From positions 62,001 through 126,000 of the forward strand of contig CAWGPP010000007.1 in the NCBI GenBank assembly GCA_963824545.1: 64,000 nt of DNA, given 5' to 3'. Below the pieces are notes generated by a model, which saw only the letters and a program-made list of their open reading frames with translations, did no database searches and was not told the DNA's origin. A program made the translations under genes and the position numbers. Below, piece after piece: positions 56,110 to 64,000 of the stretch. Each line of letters starts with the position of its first letter. The stretch's first letter is position 1. This DNA is from Bog-532 sp963824545 (GTDB taxonomy: Bacteria; Actinomycetota; Actinomycetes; Streptosporangiales; Streptosporangiaceae).

Positions 56110-58190
56110 ATGGACCGGGAGCCGCCGCGTTCGGCCCCTCCGCCAGCGGAAGGCCGGTATCGGCTGCAGCACTGGTGGCTCGACCGGTCGGTCCGCGTGA
56201 AGGGCCTGATCGTCGTCGCTGTCCCGCTGATCGCCCTCGCGGGCACGGCGGTGGCCAGCTCGGCGCTGCAATACCAGGAGCGCTCCGAACGCGCGGCGTC
56301 GCTCGCCTCTTTCACGCTCGAGTCCGCGGCCAGCCAGGTCCTAGCGGACGCGGTGAACGCGGAAACGGGCGTGCGCGGATACGCCGTCACGGCGGACCCG
56401 CTCTTCCTGGCCCCCTATCACGCCTCCATGATCCGGGTCGGCGCGGATCGCCGGGCGCTGCGCGTTGCTGCGGTCAACGCGGGCAGCGTCCCTGCGCAGC
56501 GGCAGGCCGACGCCACCGTGTGCTGTCCGAGCTCAGGCAGATCCGTTCGGACGTCAGCAGCCACGCGCCCGCCGCCACGCTCCAGGCCGGGCTGGAAAAC
56601 GGGAAAACCACGATGGATCTGCTCCGCGGCCAGATCACCGGCCTGTCCCGGGGCCCGGCGGCCATCGTGGCCGCCCGGCGCAGCCGGATCAACGCGCTGG
56701 AATCGGCCATCGACTGGCTGACCATCTCGGGCCTGGCGCTGGGACTGCTCGCCGGGCTGGCCGGCGTCGCCCTGTTCACCTCCGGCATCTCCCGCCGTAT
56801 CATCGCCGCGGCGGTCAACGCCGACCTGCTCGGTCAGGGACTGCCGCTCGAACCACGCCCGCGATCACAAGACGAGATCGGCCGCCTGGCCCGGGCTCAC
56901 CGCTCCGCCGAAGAGCTGCTCGACTACCGCGCCGCGGAGCTGACCACGGCGCGAGATCAGGCGCTGCAGGCCACCCGGGCGAAGACCATGTTCCTGTCCA
57001 GGACGAGCCACGAGCTGCGAACCCCGCTCAACTCCATCCTCGGCTTCGCCCAGCTCCTGGAGCTGTCCGAGCTCAGCAGCGAAGACCGCGAGAACGTCCA
57101 GTACATTCTCGGCGCGGGGCGCCACCTGCTCGCCCTCATCAACGACGTCATCGACATCGCGCGCATCGAGTCGGGTGAGCTCAGCCTGTCCATCGAGCCG
57201 GTACCGGTTGCCGCCCTGATCGAGGAAACCAGCCAGCTCATGCGGCCCCTCGCTGCGGAACGCGCGATCACGATCACCCGGCAGGGCGGCGAGTCAAGCC
57301 TGGCGGTCCGCGCCGACCGCAGGCGCCTTTCACAGATCCTGGTGAATCTGGTCTCCAACGCCGTTAAATACAACCGCCGCGGCGGCTCAATTGCGATCAC
57401 CAGCCGTGTGGGCAGCGATGGCCGGGCCGTCATCGAGGTCGCCGACACCGGGGCCGGCCTGACCGAAGACGAACTCGATCGCATCTTCATGCCCTTCGAG
57501 CGTCTCGGCGCCGAGCAAACGGAAATCGAAGGAACGGGAATTGGGCTGCCGCTGGCGCGGACCCTCACCGAAGCCATGGACGGCCAGCTAGCCGCCACAA
57601 GCACGCCCGGACAGGGCTCGGTGTTCATCATCAGCCTGCCCCGCGCCCCCGACATGGCACCGATCCCGGCCAGCACGATCACGCCGGTAACGGCCGCTCC
57701 GCCGGAGGACCCGGGTACCGGCACCATCGACGTCCTTTACATCGAAGACAACCCGGCCAACGTCGAGGTCGTCGCCAGATACCTGAAGACCTGGCCCGGC
57801 GTACGGATCCGCTCCGCCTCGTCGGGGCAAGCGGGCATCGAAAGCGCTCTCCGAAAGGCTCCCAGCATCGTTCTCCTCGACCTCCACCTCAGCGACATGT
57901 CCGGCGAGAACGTCCTCGCCGAACTCAGGGCCGAACCCGCTACCGCCGCCGTCCCCATAGCGATCCTGTCTGCCGATGCCACTCCCGGCACGATTCGCCG
58001 CCTGAAGACCAAGGGCGCGCTGGCGTATCTCACCAAACCCCTCGACCTCACCGAGCTCGGTAATCTGCTCGATTCGGTCACCGCCGCCGCGCATCCCCCG
58101 ATTGGCCGTCTTCCGGTACACGCCGACCACGCCACCTGTGGCGCGCTCGCCGCCGGGGAGCGGGGCGGCCAGCGAATGCGGGACATATGA
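56110..58190 (+). pseudogene. Hybrid histidine kinase (CHASE3-HisKA-HATPase-REC), frameshifted
   Basis: The N-terminal part is in one frame: membrane helix VRVKGLIVVAVPLIALAGTA and a CHASE3-type sensor (VLADAVNAETGVRGYAVTAD). The rest is in another: helix 2 (LTISGLALGLLAGLAGVALF), HisKA (KTMFLSRTSHELRTPLNS), ATPase (GTGIGLPLARTLTEAMDG) and a receiver (VLYIEDNPANVEVV, IVLLDLHLSDM, LTKPLD). At 56518-56524 GTGTGCTG appears where GTGCTG is expected; removing the extra TG at 56521-56522 gives one 692-residue protein. ATG at 56110 is the likely start. As sequenced, the kinase would be cut off after its sensor, unless a GTG/TTG internal start yields a soluble kinase. Confidence 0.8.
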
Positions 58191-58555
58191 ACGCCACCGT
58201 GCTGTACATCGAGGACGACGCGGCCAACGTCGTCCTCGTCGGACGGCTGCTCAGGCGCCGCCCGCAGGCCGAACTACGCGTGGCGACAAACGGCCGCGAC
58301 GGAGTCGCGGCCGCGGTCGACGGACAGCCCGCGCTCATCCTGCTCGACAACCAGCTACCCGACGCCACCGGCGGCGACGTCCTGCGCCAGCTCACGGCCA
58401 ACCCGGCCACGGCTCAGATTCCCGTCATCATCATCAGCGGCGACTCAGCCGGCGGCACCATCAACGAGCTCCTCGCGAACGGCGCCGTCGATTTCCTGGT
58501 CAAGCCCTACGACATCAATAAATTCCTGACCACCATCGACAAACACCTCCCCTAA
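58187..58555 (+). CDS. Single-domain response regulator
   Basis: The 122-residue receiver has no output domain. The acidic pocket is VLYIEDDAANVV, the phosphoacceptor Asp is in LILLDNQLPD, the Thr/Ser switch is IIISGDSAGG and the Lys is in FLVKPYD. It overlaps the hybrid kinase stop (ATGA) and probably takes phosphate from it, like CheY or Spo0F-type relays. With the kinase frameshifted its signal source is uncertain. Confidence 0.9.
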   Translation: MNATVLYIEDDAANVVLVGRLLRRRPQAELRVATNGRDGVAAAVDGQPALILLDNQLPDATGGDVLRQLTANPATAQIPVIIISGDSAGGTINELLANGAVDFLVKPYDINKFLTTIDKHLP

Positions 58556-58592
58556 CCAGAGGTTACTAAGGAGTAACATGGTTAGCCAGCGG

Positions 58593-58803
58593 CCAGCACG
58601 TCGGGCTACGGCGAGAACGCTCGTTACCGGCCGGAGGCCGGTGCTATCGGCGAAGTACCACAACCGGTTACGGCGAGGCGCTCGTTACCGGCCTAGCGAG
58701 CCCGGGCCTTGGCCCGGCGAGTGGTCGGTGTGTCGGCGAGTTACCCCCGCGGGGCGCGGAGCGCAGCGGGGGGTCCGGGGGGTCGCCCCCCCGGGTCAAC
58801 ACA
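58593..58803. repeat. Composite extragenic repeat, order A'-A-B
   Basis: A shortened A unit (58610-58662), a full A unit (58668-58740) and one B unit (58743-58797) occur in the same order as at 43036-43337. The inner stem of the full A unit differs from the other locus by paired changes (CCGGGCC/GGCCCGG versus CCCGGCC/GGCCGGG), so base pairing is kept. It lies between convergent genes (58556-58804); nothing else is seen there. Confidence 0.9.
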
Positions 58804-58804
58804 G

Positions 58805-60043
58805 CTAGCCGCTGAATTCGGCGAGGGTGCGCTCGGCTTCCTCCAGCCAGGCGCGGCGGGCTTCCAGGGCTTCCTCGGCTTTGCGCGCGGCCGCCTCGTC
58901 GTCCTTCTCCTGGGCCCGCGCGAGCTGCTGCTCGAGCTGCTCGATGGCCGAACGAAGCTGGGTGACCGTGTCTTCCGCGCGGGCGATGGCCTCCGGGTTG
59001 GACCGGCGCCACTGGGAGTCCTCGGCCTTGCGCACGGCCTCCTCCACCTTGCGCAGGCCGCCCTCCAGGTGCTCACGGGAATCGCGCGGCACGCCGCCGA
59101 TCTGCTCCCACTTCTCCTGGATGCCGCGCAGCGCGTTGCGCGCCCCCCGGCTGTCGGTGACGGGCAGCAGCGACTGCGCCTGGGCCAGCAATTCTTCCTT
59201 GGCCACCGCATGCTCGCGCAGCTCGGATTCCTTCTCCGACAGGGCCTCGGCGCGCGCGGCGAAGAACGTGTCCTGGGCCGCCTTGAACCGGGACCACAGA
59301 TCCTCCTCGACGTCGCGCCCAGCCCGGCCCGCCGCCTTCCACGCGCGCATCAGGTCACGGAACGTTCCCGCCGTCGGGCCCCAGGCCGTCGAGGTGGCCA
59401 GCGACTCGGCGTCGGTGACCAGCCGCTCCTTGCGGACCCGGACGTCTTCCCGCTGCTCTTCCAGGCTCGCGAAGTAGGCCTTGCGCCGTTTGGTGAACGC
59501 GTTACGCGCCGCCGACAGCCGCTTCCACAGCGCCGCCTCGACGGCGCGCTCCGCGTGCGGGGCCGCCTTCCACTCCTCCAGCAGTTCGCGCATCCGCTCG
59601 CCGCTGCTCTTCCAGTGCGTGGCCTCGGCGGCGATGTGCTCGGCCTCGTCGACGATCCGTTCCTTGATCTCCCGCGCGCCGCGCCGGGCCTGCTCCCGGG
59701 CGGCCTTGACCTCTTCGCGCTTGTGCCCGACCACCCCGGTCAGCTTGTCCAGCCGCCCGCAGAGCCCGTCCAGGTCACCGAGCGCACTGGCGTCCACGAT
59801 GGTCGCGCGCAGCCGCTCCACCGACGCCTGGGCCTGGGCCGGGGACAGGTCGGTCGAAGCGAGCCGCTGTTCCAGCAGGGAGACCTCGGTCTCCAGCGAC
59901 TCGTACTTCCGCCGGAAGAAGGCCAGCGCCTCCTCCGGGCTGCCCGCCTGCCATGAGCCGATCACCCGCTCGCCGTCGGCGGTGCGCACGTAGACCGTCC
60001 CGTCGGGATCAACCCGGCCCCACGGATGATTGGCGGTGGTCAC
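58805..60043 (-). CDS. DUF349 coiled-coil protein
   Basis: This 412-residue, largely helical protein has four DUF349-type units, recognisable by LWKRLSAARNAFTKRRKAYF and LWSRFKAAQDTFFAARAEAL, and the N-terminal HPWGRVDPDGTVYVRTADGE typical of the actinobacterial group. Its role is unknown, though its steady position near rel suggests a translation or stress link. GTG at 60043 has AGGAGG 6-7 nt upstream, so the frame to 60088 is not used. In other actinomycetes it directly follows rel; here 7.6 kb intervene. Confidence 0.9.
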   Translation of the reverse strand: MTTANHPWGRVDPDGTVYVRTADGERVIGSWQAGSPEEALAFFRRKYESLETEVSLLEQRLASTDLSPAQAQASVERLRATIVDASALGDLDGLCGRLDKLTGVVGHKREEVKAAREQARRGAREIKERIVDEAEHIAAEATHWKSSGERMRELLEEWKAAPHAERAVEAALWKRLSAARNAFTKRRKAYFASLEEQREDVRVRKERLVTDAESLATSTAWGPTAGTFRDLMRAWKAAGRAGRDVEEDLWSRFKAAQDTFFAARAEALSEKESELREHAVAKEELLAQAQSLLPVTDSRGARNALRGIQEKWEQIGGVPRDSREHLEGGLRKVEEAVRKAEDSQWRRSNPEAIARAEDTVTQLRSAIEQLEQQLARAQEKDDEAAARKAEEALEARRAWLEEAERTLAEFSG

Positions 60044-60086
60044 GGCGAACCTCCTGCTTGTTCGTGCCCCCCGGAGGGGCCGAGAC

Positions 60087-60101
60087 AAGACCTCAGGTCT
60101 T
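60087..60101. terminator. Short hairpin after the cyclophilin gene
   Basis: AAGACC-TCA-GGTCTT lies between the cyclophilin stop and the DUF349 start. It may weaken read-through. The stem is short. Confidence 0.4.
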
Positions 60102-60136
60102 CTCGGTCGTCACGTCGTTCTGCTCGTAAGTGTGCA

Positions 60137-60961
60137 TCAGGTCTGCTTGATAGTGACGCTGTCGATGACGACGTTTTCCTTGGCATGGCCGTCGCCGGAG
60201 CCGTTGGAATTGTCGGTGCCGGCCTTCGCGATCGCGGTGAGAACCGGCAGTCCCTGGGTGATCGTGCCGAACGGCGTGTAGCTCGCCGGCAGCGGCGTGT
60301 TCTTGTAAACGAGGAAGAACTGGCTGCCGTTGCTGTCCGGCTGCCCCGTGTTCGCCATCGCCACGGTGCCGGCCGGGTACGTGGCGCCTTTCAGGTTCTC
60401 GCTGGCGAACTCGTACCCGGGCCCCCCGGTCCCGGTGCCGGTGGGATCGCCGCACTGGAGCACGAAGATGCCCGTGGTGGTCAGCCTGTGGCATTTGGTG
60501 TTGCTGAAATACTTCTGCTCGGCCAGGTGCACGAACGAGTTAACGGTGCACGTCGCCTTGCTGTTGAGCAGGTTGATGTCGATGGTGCCCCGGTTGGTCA
60601 CGATCGTGGCCTGGTAACTGGTGGTGTAGTTGGGGCTGGACGGAGGCAGGGTCACCTTCCGGGCGGCCGTCCCGCTCGTGGTGTAGGTGCAGTGGTGCGC
60701 CGGCTCGGCGACGGTCGCCGCCGCGGACGATGTGGACGGCGACGGGGTGGGGGTCGCGGTGGCCGAGGATGCCGCCACTGGCTTGCCGCCGCCGGTGCCG
60801 ACCAGGAAATACGCGCCGACGCCGACGGCCGCGACCGCGCAGACACCACCGGTCGCGATCGCGCGGATGCGCATCTTCTGCGAATGCTGGGCACGACGCG
60901 CCGCTTGCCGTGCGTATCGGTCACGCGCGAGCTTGCGCTGACGCTCCTTCTTTCCCGCCAC
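60137..60961 (-). CDS. Membrane-anchored cyclophilin-type peptidyl-prolyl isomerase
   Basis: The 274-residue protein has a basic cytoplasmic start (MAGKKERQRKLARDRYARQA), one membrane helix (AIATGGVCAVAAVGVGAYFL), a Ser/Thr/Pro linker and then a cyclophilin domain outside the cell. It has TNRGTIDINLL, GDPTGTGTGGPGYEFASE and NGSQFFLVYKNTPLPASYTP. It likely helps fold exported proteins. The linker and helix make it longer than cytosolic PpiB. It is followed by DUF349 in the same direction. Confidence 0.93.
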   Translation of the reverse strand: MAGKKERQRKLARDRYARQAARRAQHSQKMRIRAIATGGVCAVAAVGVGAYFLVGTGGGKPVAASSATATPTPSPSTSSAAATVAEPAHHCTYTTSGTAARKVTLPPSSPNYTTSYQATIVTNRGTIDINLLNSKATCTVNSFVHLAEQKYFSNTKCHRLTTTGIFVLQCGDPTGTGTGGPGYEFASENLKGATYPAGTVAMANTGQPDSNGSQFFLVYKNTPLPASYTPFGTITQGLPVLTAIAKAGTDNSNGSGDGHAKENVVIDSVTIKQT

Positions 60962-61147
60962 CGGTCAGGTCCTCCTATGTCCGTGGTGCCGGCGGTCCCG
61001 CAATCAGCGAAACTTCGCGAATCGTACCTGGATAGCTGTTAGTGCGGTACCGCCGTTATCGGTTCGCAGCCGTGCCGCCGGGCTCGGTAGCCTGTACGGG
61101 TCAGCGTGCTGCACACTGTTACACAGTGTTACTCAGAAAGGACGACC

Positions 61148-61843
61148 GTGCTGGTCACCGGGTTCCCCGCGGGCGCCTTCGCGGCGAACTGTTATGTGAT
61201 CGCGCCCGCACCCGGCGAGGAATGCGTGATCGTGGACCCGGGACAGGACGCTGCCGGCGGGATCGAGGAGATCCTCGCCGAGCACCGCCTCAAGCCGGTC
61301 GCCGTGCTGCTCACCCACGGTCACCTCGACCACATGTGGTCGGTGGGGCCGGTATGCGGGGCCAAGAACATCCCGGCCTACATCCACCCGGCCGACCGGG
61401 CGCTGCTGTCCGATCCCGCCCGCGGTTTCCCGCTCGGCGTCGACCAGCAGCTGTTCGGCGGGCTCACGTTCAGCGAGCCCGACGACGTGCTGGAGCTGGC
61501 CGACGGGCTGTCGCTGCAGCTGGCCGGGGTGGAGCTGACCGTGGACTACGCCCCGGGCCATACGCCGGGTTCGGTGACCTTCGGCCACGCCGCGGAGCGC
61601 GACGTGCCGCCCGTGATGTTCTCCGGTGATCTGCTGTTCGCGGGGTCGATCGGCCGCACCGACCTGCCCGGCGGGGACTACCAGACGATGCTGGCCAGCC
61701 TGGCCCGGGTGTGCCTGCCGCGGCCCGATGAGACGATCGTCCTTTCCGGGCATGGGCCCGCGACCACGATCGGCGCGGAACGCGCGGGTAATCCGTTCCT
61801 GGCCGGCCTGGCACCGGGACGCGGCCCGGCCCGGGGGCTGTGA
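61148..61843 (+). CDS. MBL-fold metallo-hydrolase (glyoxalase II-like)
   Basis: The 231-residue protein carries the zinc motif LLTHGHLDHMWS, further ligands in DYAPGHTPGS and FSGDLLFAGSIGRTDLPGGD, and a C-terminal LSGHGPATTIGAER. It is the glyoxalase II-like group common near ppiB in actinomycetes; the substrate is probably a thioester but not established. GTG at 61148 is chosen because AAGGA is 5 nt upstream. The frame to 61106 adds no domain sequence. It is divergent from the cyclophilin gene. Confidence 0.9.
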   Translation: MLVTGFPAGAFAANCYVIAPAPGEECVIVDPGQDAAGGIEEILAEHRLKPVAVLLTHGHLDHMWSVGPVCGAKNIPAYIHPADRALLSDPARGFPLGVDQQLFGGLTFSEPDDVLELADGLSLQLAGVELTVDYAPGHTPGSVTFGHAAERDVPPVMFSGDLLFAGSIGRTDLPGGDYQTMLASLARVCLPRPDETIVLSGHGPATTIGAERAGNPFLAGLAPGRGPARGL

Positions 61844-61906
61844 CGGCGCGGGCGGACCGCGCCGGCCAGGGCTCGTTCGGAATCACACATTCGAGAGGCG
61901 AGGCTA

Positions 61907-63670
61907 ATGATCCGCACCCATGGGGCGGGGACGCTGCGCGCGTCGCACGCTGGTGAAACGGTGGTACTGGCGGGCTGGGTGGCGCGGCGGCGCGACCATG
62001 GTGGCGTCGTCTTCATCGACCTGCGGGACGCCAGCGGCGTCGTGCAGGTCGTCTGGCGCGGTGACGACGCGGCGGCGGCCGGCGAGGACGCGGGGCACGG
62101 GCTGCGCGCCGAGTTCTGCGTGCGCGTCACCGGCATCGTGCGGGAACGGCCGGCCGGGAACGAGAACCCCGAGCTGCCCACCGGCCGCATCGAGGTCATC
62201 GCCGACGACCTGGAGGTGCTCAGCGAGGCCGACCCGCTCCCGTTCCCGATCGAGGGCACCGCGGACCTGAGCGAGGAAGTCCGGCTCAAGCACCGCTACC
62301 TGGACATCCGCCGGGAGCCGATGGCCCGCGCGCTGCGCACCCGCTCCCGGGCCACCTACCTGCTCAGCGACGTCATGCGCGATCACGGGTTCGTGTACGT
62401 GGAGACGCCGTACCTGACCCGTTCCACCCCGGAGGGGGCGCGCGACTTCCTCGTGCCGGTGCGGCTCCGCCCGGGCAACTGGTACGCGCTGCCGCAGTCC
62501 CCGCAGCTGTTCAAGCAGCTCCTCATGGTCGGCGGCCTGGAGCGGTACTACCAGCTGGCCCGCTGCTTCCGCGACGAGGACTTCCGCGCCGACCGGCAGC
62601 CCGAGTTCACCCAGATCGACGTGGAGATGTCCTTCATCACCCGGGAGGACGTGATCGCGGTCGGCGAGGACCTGGTGCACCGGCTGTGGAGCGACATCGC
62701 CGGCTACGAGCTGCCGCTGCCGCTGCCCCGGATCACGTTCGCCGACGCGATGGCCCGGTATGGCTCGGACAAGCCCGACCTGCGCTTCGGCTGCGAGCTG
62801 ACCGACCTGACGGACTACTTCGCCGAGACGGGATTCCGGGTGTTCCAGGCGCCCCACGTCGGGGCCGTGGTCATGCCCGGCGGGGCGTCCCAGACCCGGC
62901 GCGAGCTGGACGCCTGGCAGGACTGGGCCCGAGCCCGCGGTGCTCGTGGCCTCGCCTACGTGCTGGTCCAGCCGGATGCGACGCTCTCCATGTCCGGGCC
63001 CGTCGTTAAGAATCTTTCTGGAAAAGAGCAGGCAGGGCTCGTCGCCGCGGCTGGCGCGTCACCGGGCGACGCCATCTTCTTCGCGGCCGGCCCGCCGTCC
63101 CAGGCCCGGGAACTGCTCGGCGCGGCGCGCCTGGAGATCGGGCACCGCTGCGGCCTCATCGACCCCGACGCCTGGGCCTTTGCCTGGGTGGTGGACGCGC
63201 CGATGTTCGAGGAGGACGGCAACGGCGGCTGGACGTCGGTGCACCACCCGTTCACCGCGCCGCTGCCCGAGTGGGCCGACAAGTTCACCACCGAGCCAGG
63301 CGCCGCGCTCGCCGACGCCTACGACATGGTGTGCAACGGTTACGAGATCGGCGGCGGATCGGTGCGTATCCACCGGTCCCAGATGCAGCAGCAGGTCTTC
63401 GACGTCATCGGGCTGTCCCGCGAGGAAGCCCAGTCGCAGTTCGGCTTCCTGCTGGATGCGTTCAAGTACGGGCCGCCCCCGCACGGCGGTATCGCGTTCG
63501 GCTGGGACCGGCTCGTCATGCTGCTGGCCGGCCGGGACACCATCCGCGAGGTCATCGCCTTCCCCAAGGCCGCCTCCGGCCTGGACCCACTGACCGGGGC
63601 GCCTACCCCGATCACCCCCGCCCAGCGCAAGGAAGCCGGCATCGACGCGCGTGTTAGCCCGGGGGAGTGA
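61907..63670 (+). CDS. aspS: Aspartate--tRNA ligase
   Basis: The 587-residue class II synthetase charges tRNA-Asp (and possibly tRNA-Asn). It has an N-terminal OB anticodon domain (VVLAGWVARRRDHGGVVFID) and motif 2 in the catalytic core (YQLARCFRDEDFRADRQPEF, then TQIDVEMSF). The bacterial GAD insertion and C-terminal motif 3 (AFGWDRLVMLLAG) follow. ATG at 61907 is preceded by GAGGCGAGG. The histidyl-tRNA synthetase gene that often sits between the MBL gene and aspS is absent here. Confidence 0.96.
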   Translation: MIRTHGAGTLRASHAGETVVLAGWVARRRDHGGVVFIDLRDASGVVQVVWRGDDAAAAGEDAGHGLRAEFCVRVTGIVRERPAGNENPELPTGRIEVIADDLEVLSEADPLPFPIEGTADLSEEVRLKHRYLDIRREPMARALRTRSRATYLLSDVMRDHGFVYVETPYLTRSTPEGARDFLVPVRLRPGNWYALPQSPQLFKQLLMVGGLERYYQLARCFRDEDFRADRQPEFTQIDVEMSFITREDVIAVGEDLVHRLWSDIAGYELPLPLPRITFADAMARYGSDKPDLRFGCELTDLTDYFAETGFRVFQAPHVGAVVMPGGASQTRRELDAWQDWARARGARGLAYVLVQPDATLSMSGPVVKNLSGKEQAGLVAAAGASPGDAIFFAAGPPSQARELLGAARLEIGHRCGLIDPDAWAFAWVVDAPMFEEDGNGGWTSVHHPFTAPLPEWADKFTTEPGAALADAYDMVCNGYEIGGGSVRIHRSQMQQQVFDVIGLSREEAQSQFGFLLDAFKYGPPPHGGIAFGWDRLVMLLAGRDTIREVIAFPKAASGLDPLTGAPTPITPAQRKEAGIDARVSPGE

Positions 63671-63787
63671 CCCCCCGGGCACCGAAACGGTGCGCGGAAA
63701 CCGGTCTTTACGGCGGAAAACGACACACGATCATGGAAAGAGCCCTCGTTGTGACGATTTACTGCAACGCCGGGTTACTGTCAGTGT

Positions 63788-64000
63788 GTGGCCAGAGCAT
63801 ATGGAGGCCAGGCGGCCCAGTCCGGCAGCCTGTTCGACGAAGCCGAGGAGCAGGCTGCGGCCGCCGCCGCGCCGCTCGCGGTGCGAATGCGCCCGCGCAG
63901 CCTCGATGAGGTCGTCGGGCAGCAGCACCTGACCGGGCAAGGCACCCCGTTCCGCAAGCTGACCGACAACGACGCGCCGATGTCCCTGGTGCTGTGGGGG
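63788..64000 (+). CDS. RarA/MgsA-type AAA+ ATPase (5' end only)
   Basis: The first 71 codons of the replication-associated recombination protein are visible, cut by the window edge. They include LFDEAEEQAAAAAAPLAVRM, RPRSLDEVVGQQHLTGQGTP and SLVLWG just before the expected Walker A. GTG at 63788 follows a TTACTG box by 7 nt, so the mRNA is probably leaderless. The aspS-rarA order is common in actinomycetes. Confidence 0.85.
   Translation, partial: MARAYGGQAAQSGSLFDEAEEQAAAAAAPLAVRMRPRSLDEVVGQQHLTGQGTPFRKLTDNDAPMSLVLWG

Overview
The window is a chromosomal segment of a very GC-rich actinomycete. The evidence is strong GC bias at third codon positions, frequent GTG starts, many leaderless starts (a -10 box 6-8 nt before the start codon), a phosphatidylinositol/PIM lipid gene set, and the gene order thrS-HIT-EF-G-like-pgsA-acyltransferase-pimA-pdxS-pdxT-yebC-ruvCAB-yajC-secDF-apt-rel that other actinomycetes such as Streptomyces share. 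The genus cannot be read from the sequence.

Left part (1-22 kb) is accessory and decayed. It holds a MacB-type ABC exporter (5' end of the operon at 2.9 kb, permease cut by the window edge) divergent from a sensor kinase and a DUF4097-like repeat protein. Next come a DUF222/HNH nuclease with an internal 45-bp repeat and a 19-bp tandem array interrupted by a complete IS1380-family element with a 4-bp target duplication. An SDR oxidoreductase, remnants of a TetR regulator and a VOC protein, a nitroreductase and a PucR-type regulator follow. The stretch ends with a serpin and a GH3 glycosidase that has lost its N-terminus. Tex is intact.

Middle part. A stand-alone DosR/DevR-type HTH gene, a DosR-like box, a PPOX-fold protein, phosphoketolase and acetate kinase (22-26.5 kb) look like a hypoxia or redox-stress module feeding acetyl-phosphate to ATP. 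A long conserved housekeeping block (28-51 kb) covers translation (thrS, EF-G-like), PIM lipid synthesis, vitamin B6 synthesis (pdxST), recombination (ruvCAB behind a perfect LexA box), protein export (yajC-secD-secF), purine salvage (apt) and the stringent response (rel, with a repeat-expanded N-terminus).

Right part. Between rel and its usual neighbours (DUF349, cyclophilin, MBL hydrolase) sits about 7.6 kb of extra DNA. It contains a large NLR-like gene, SEFIR-CHAT-STAND NTPase-TPR, with ten nearly identical 144-bp TPR units and a -1 frameshift in the CHAT region. A divergent hybrid histidine kinase, broken by a 2-nt duplication, lies beside it with a single-domain response regulator. The insert ends in a composite extragenic repeat that also occurs at 43.0-43.3 kb. 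The window closes with aspS and the start of rarA. The SEFIR-CHAT-STAND-TPR gene is the best candidate for an undescribed immune-type system; the two frameshifts next to each other need checking against reads first.
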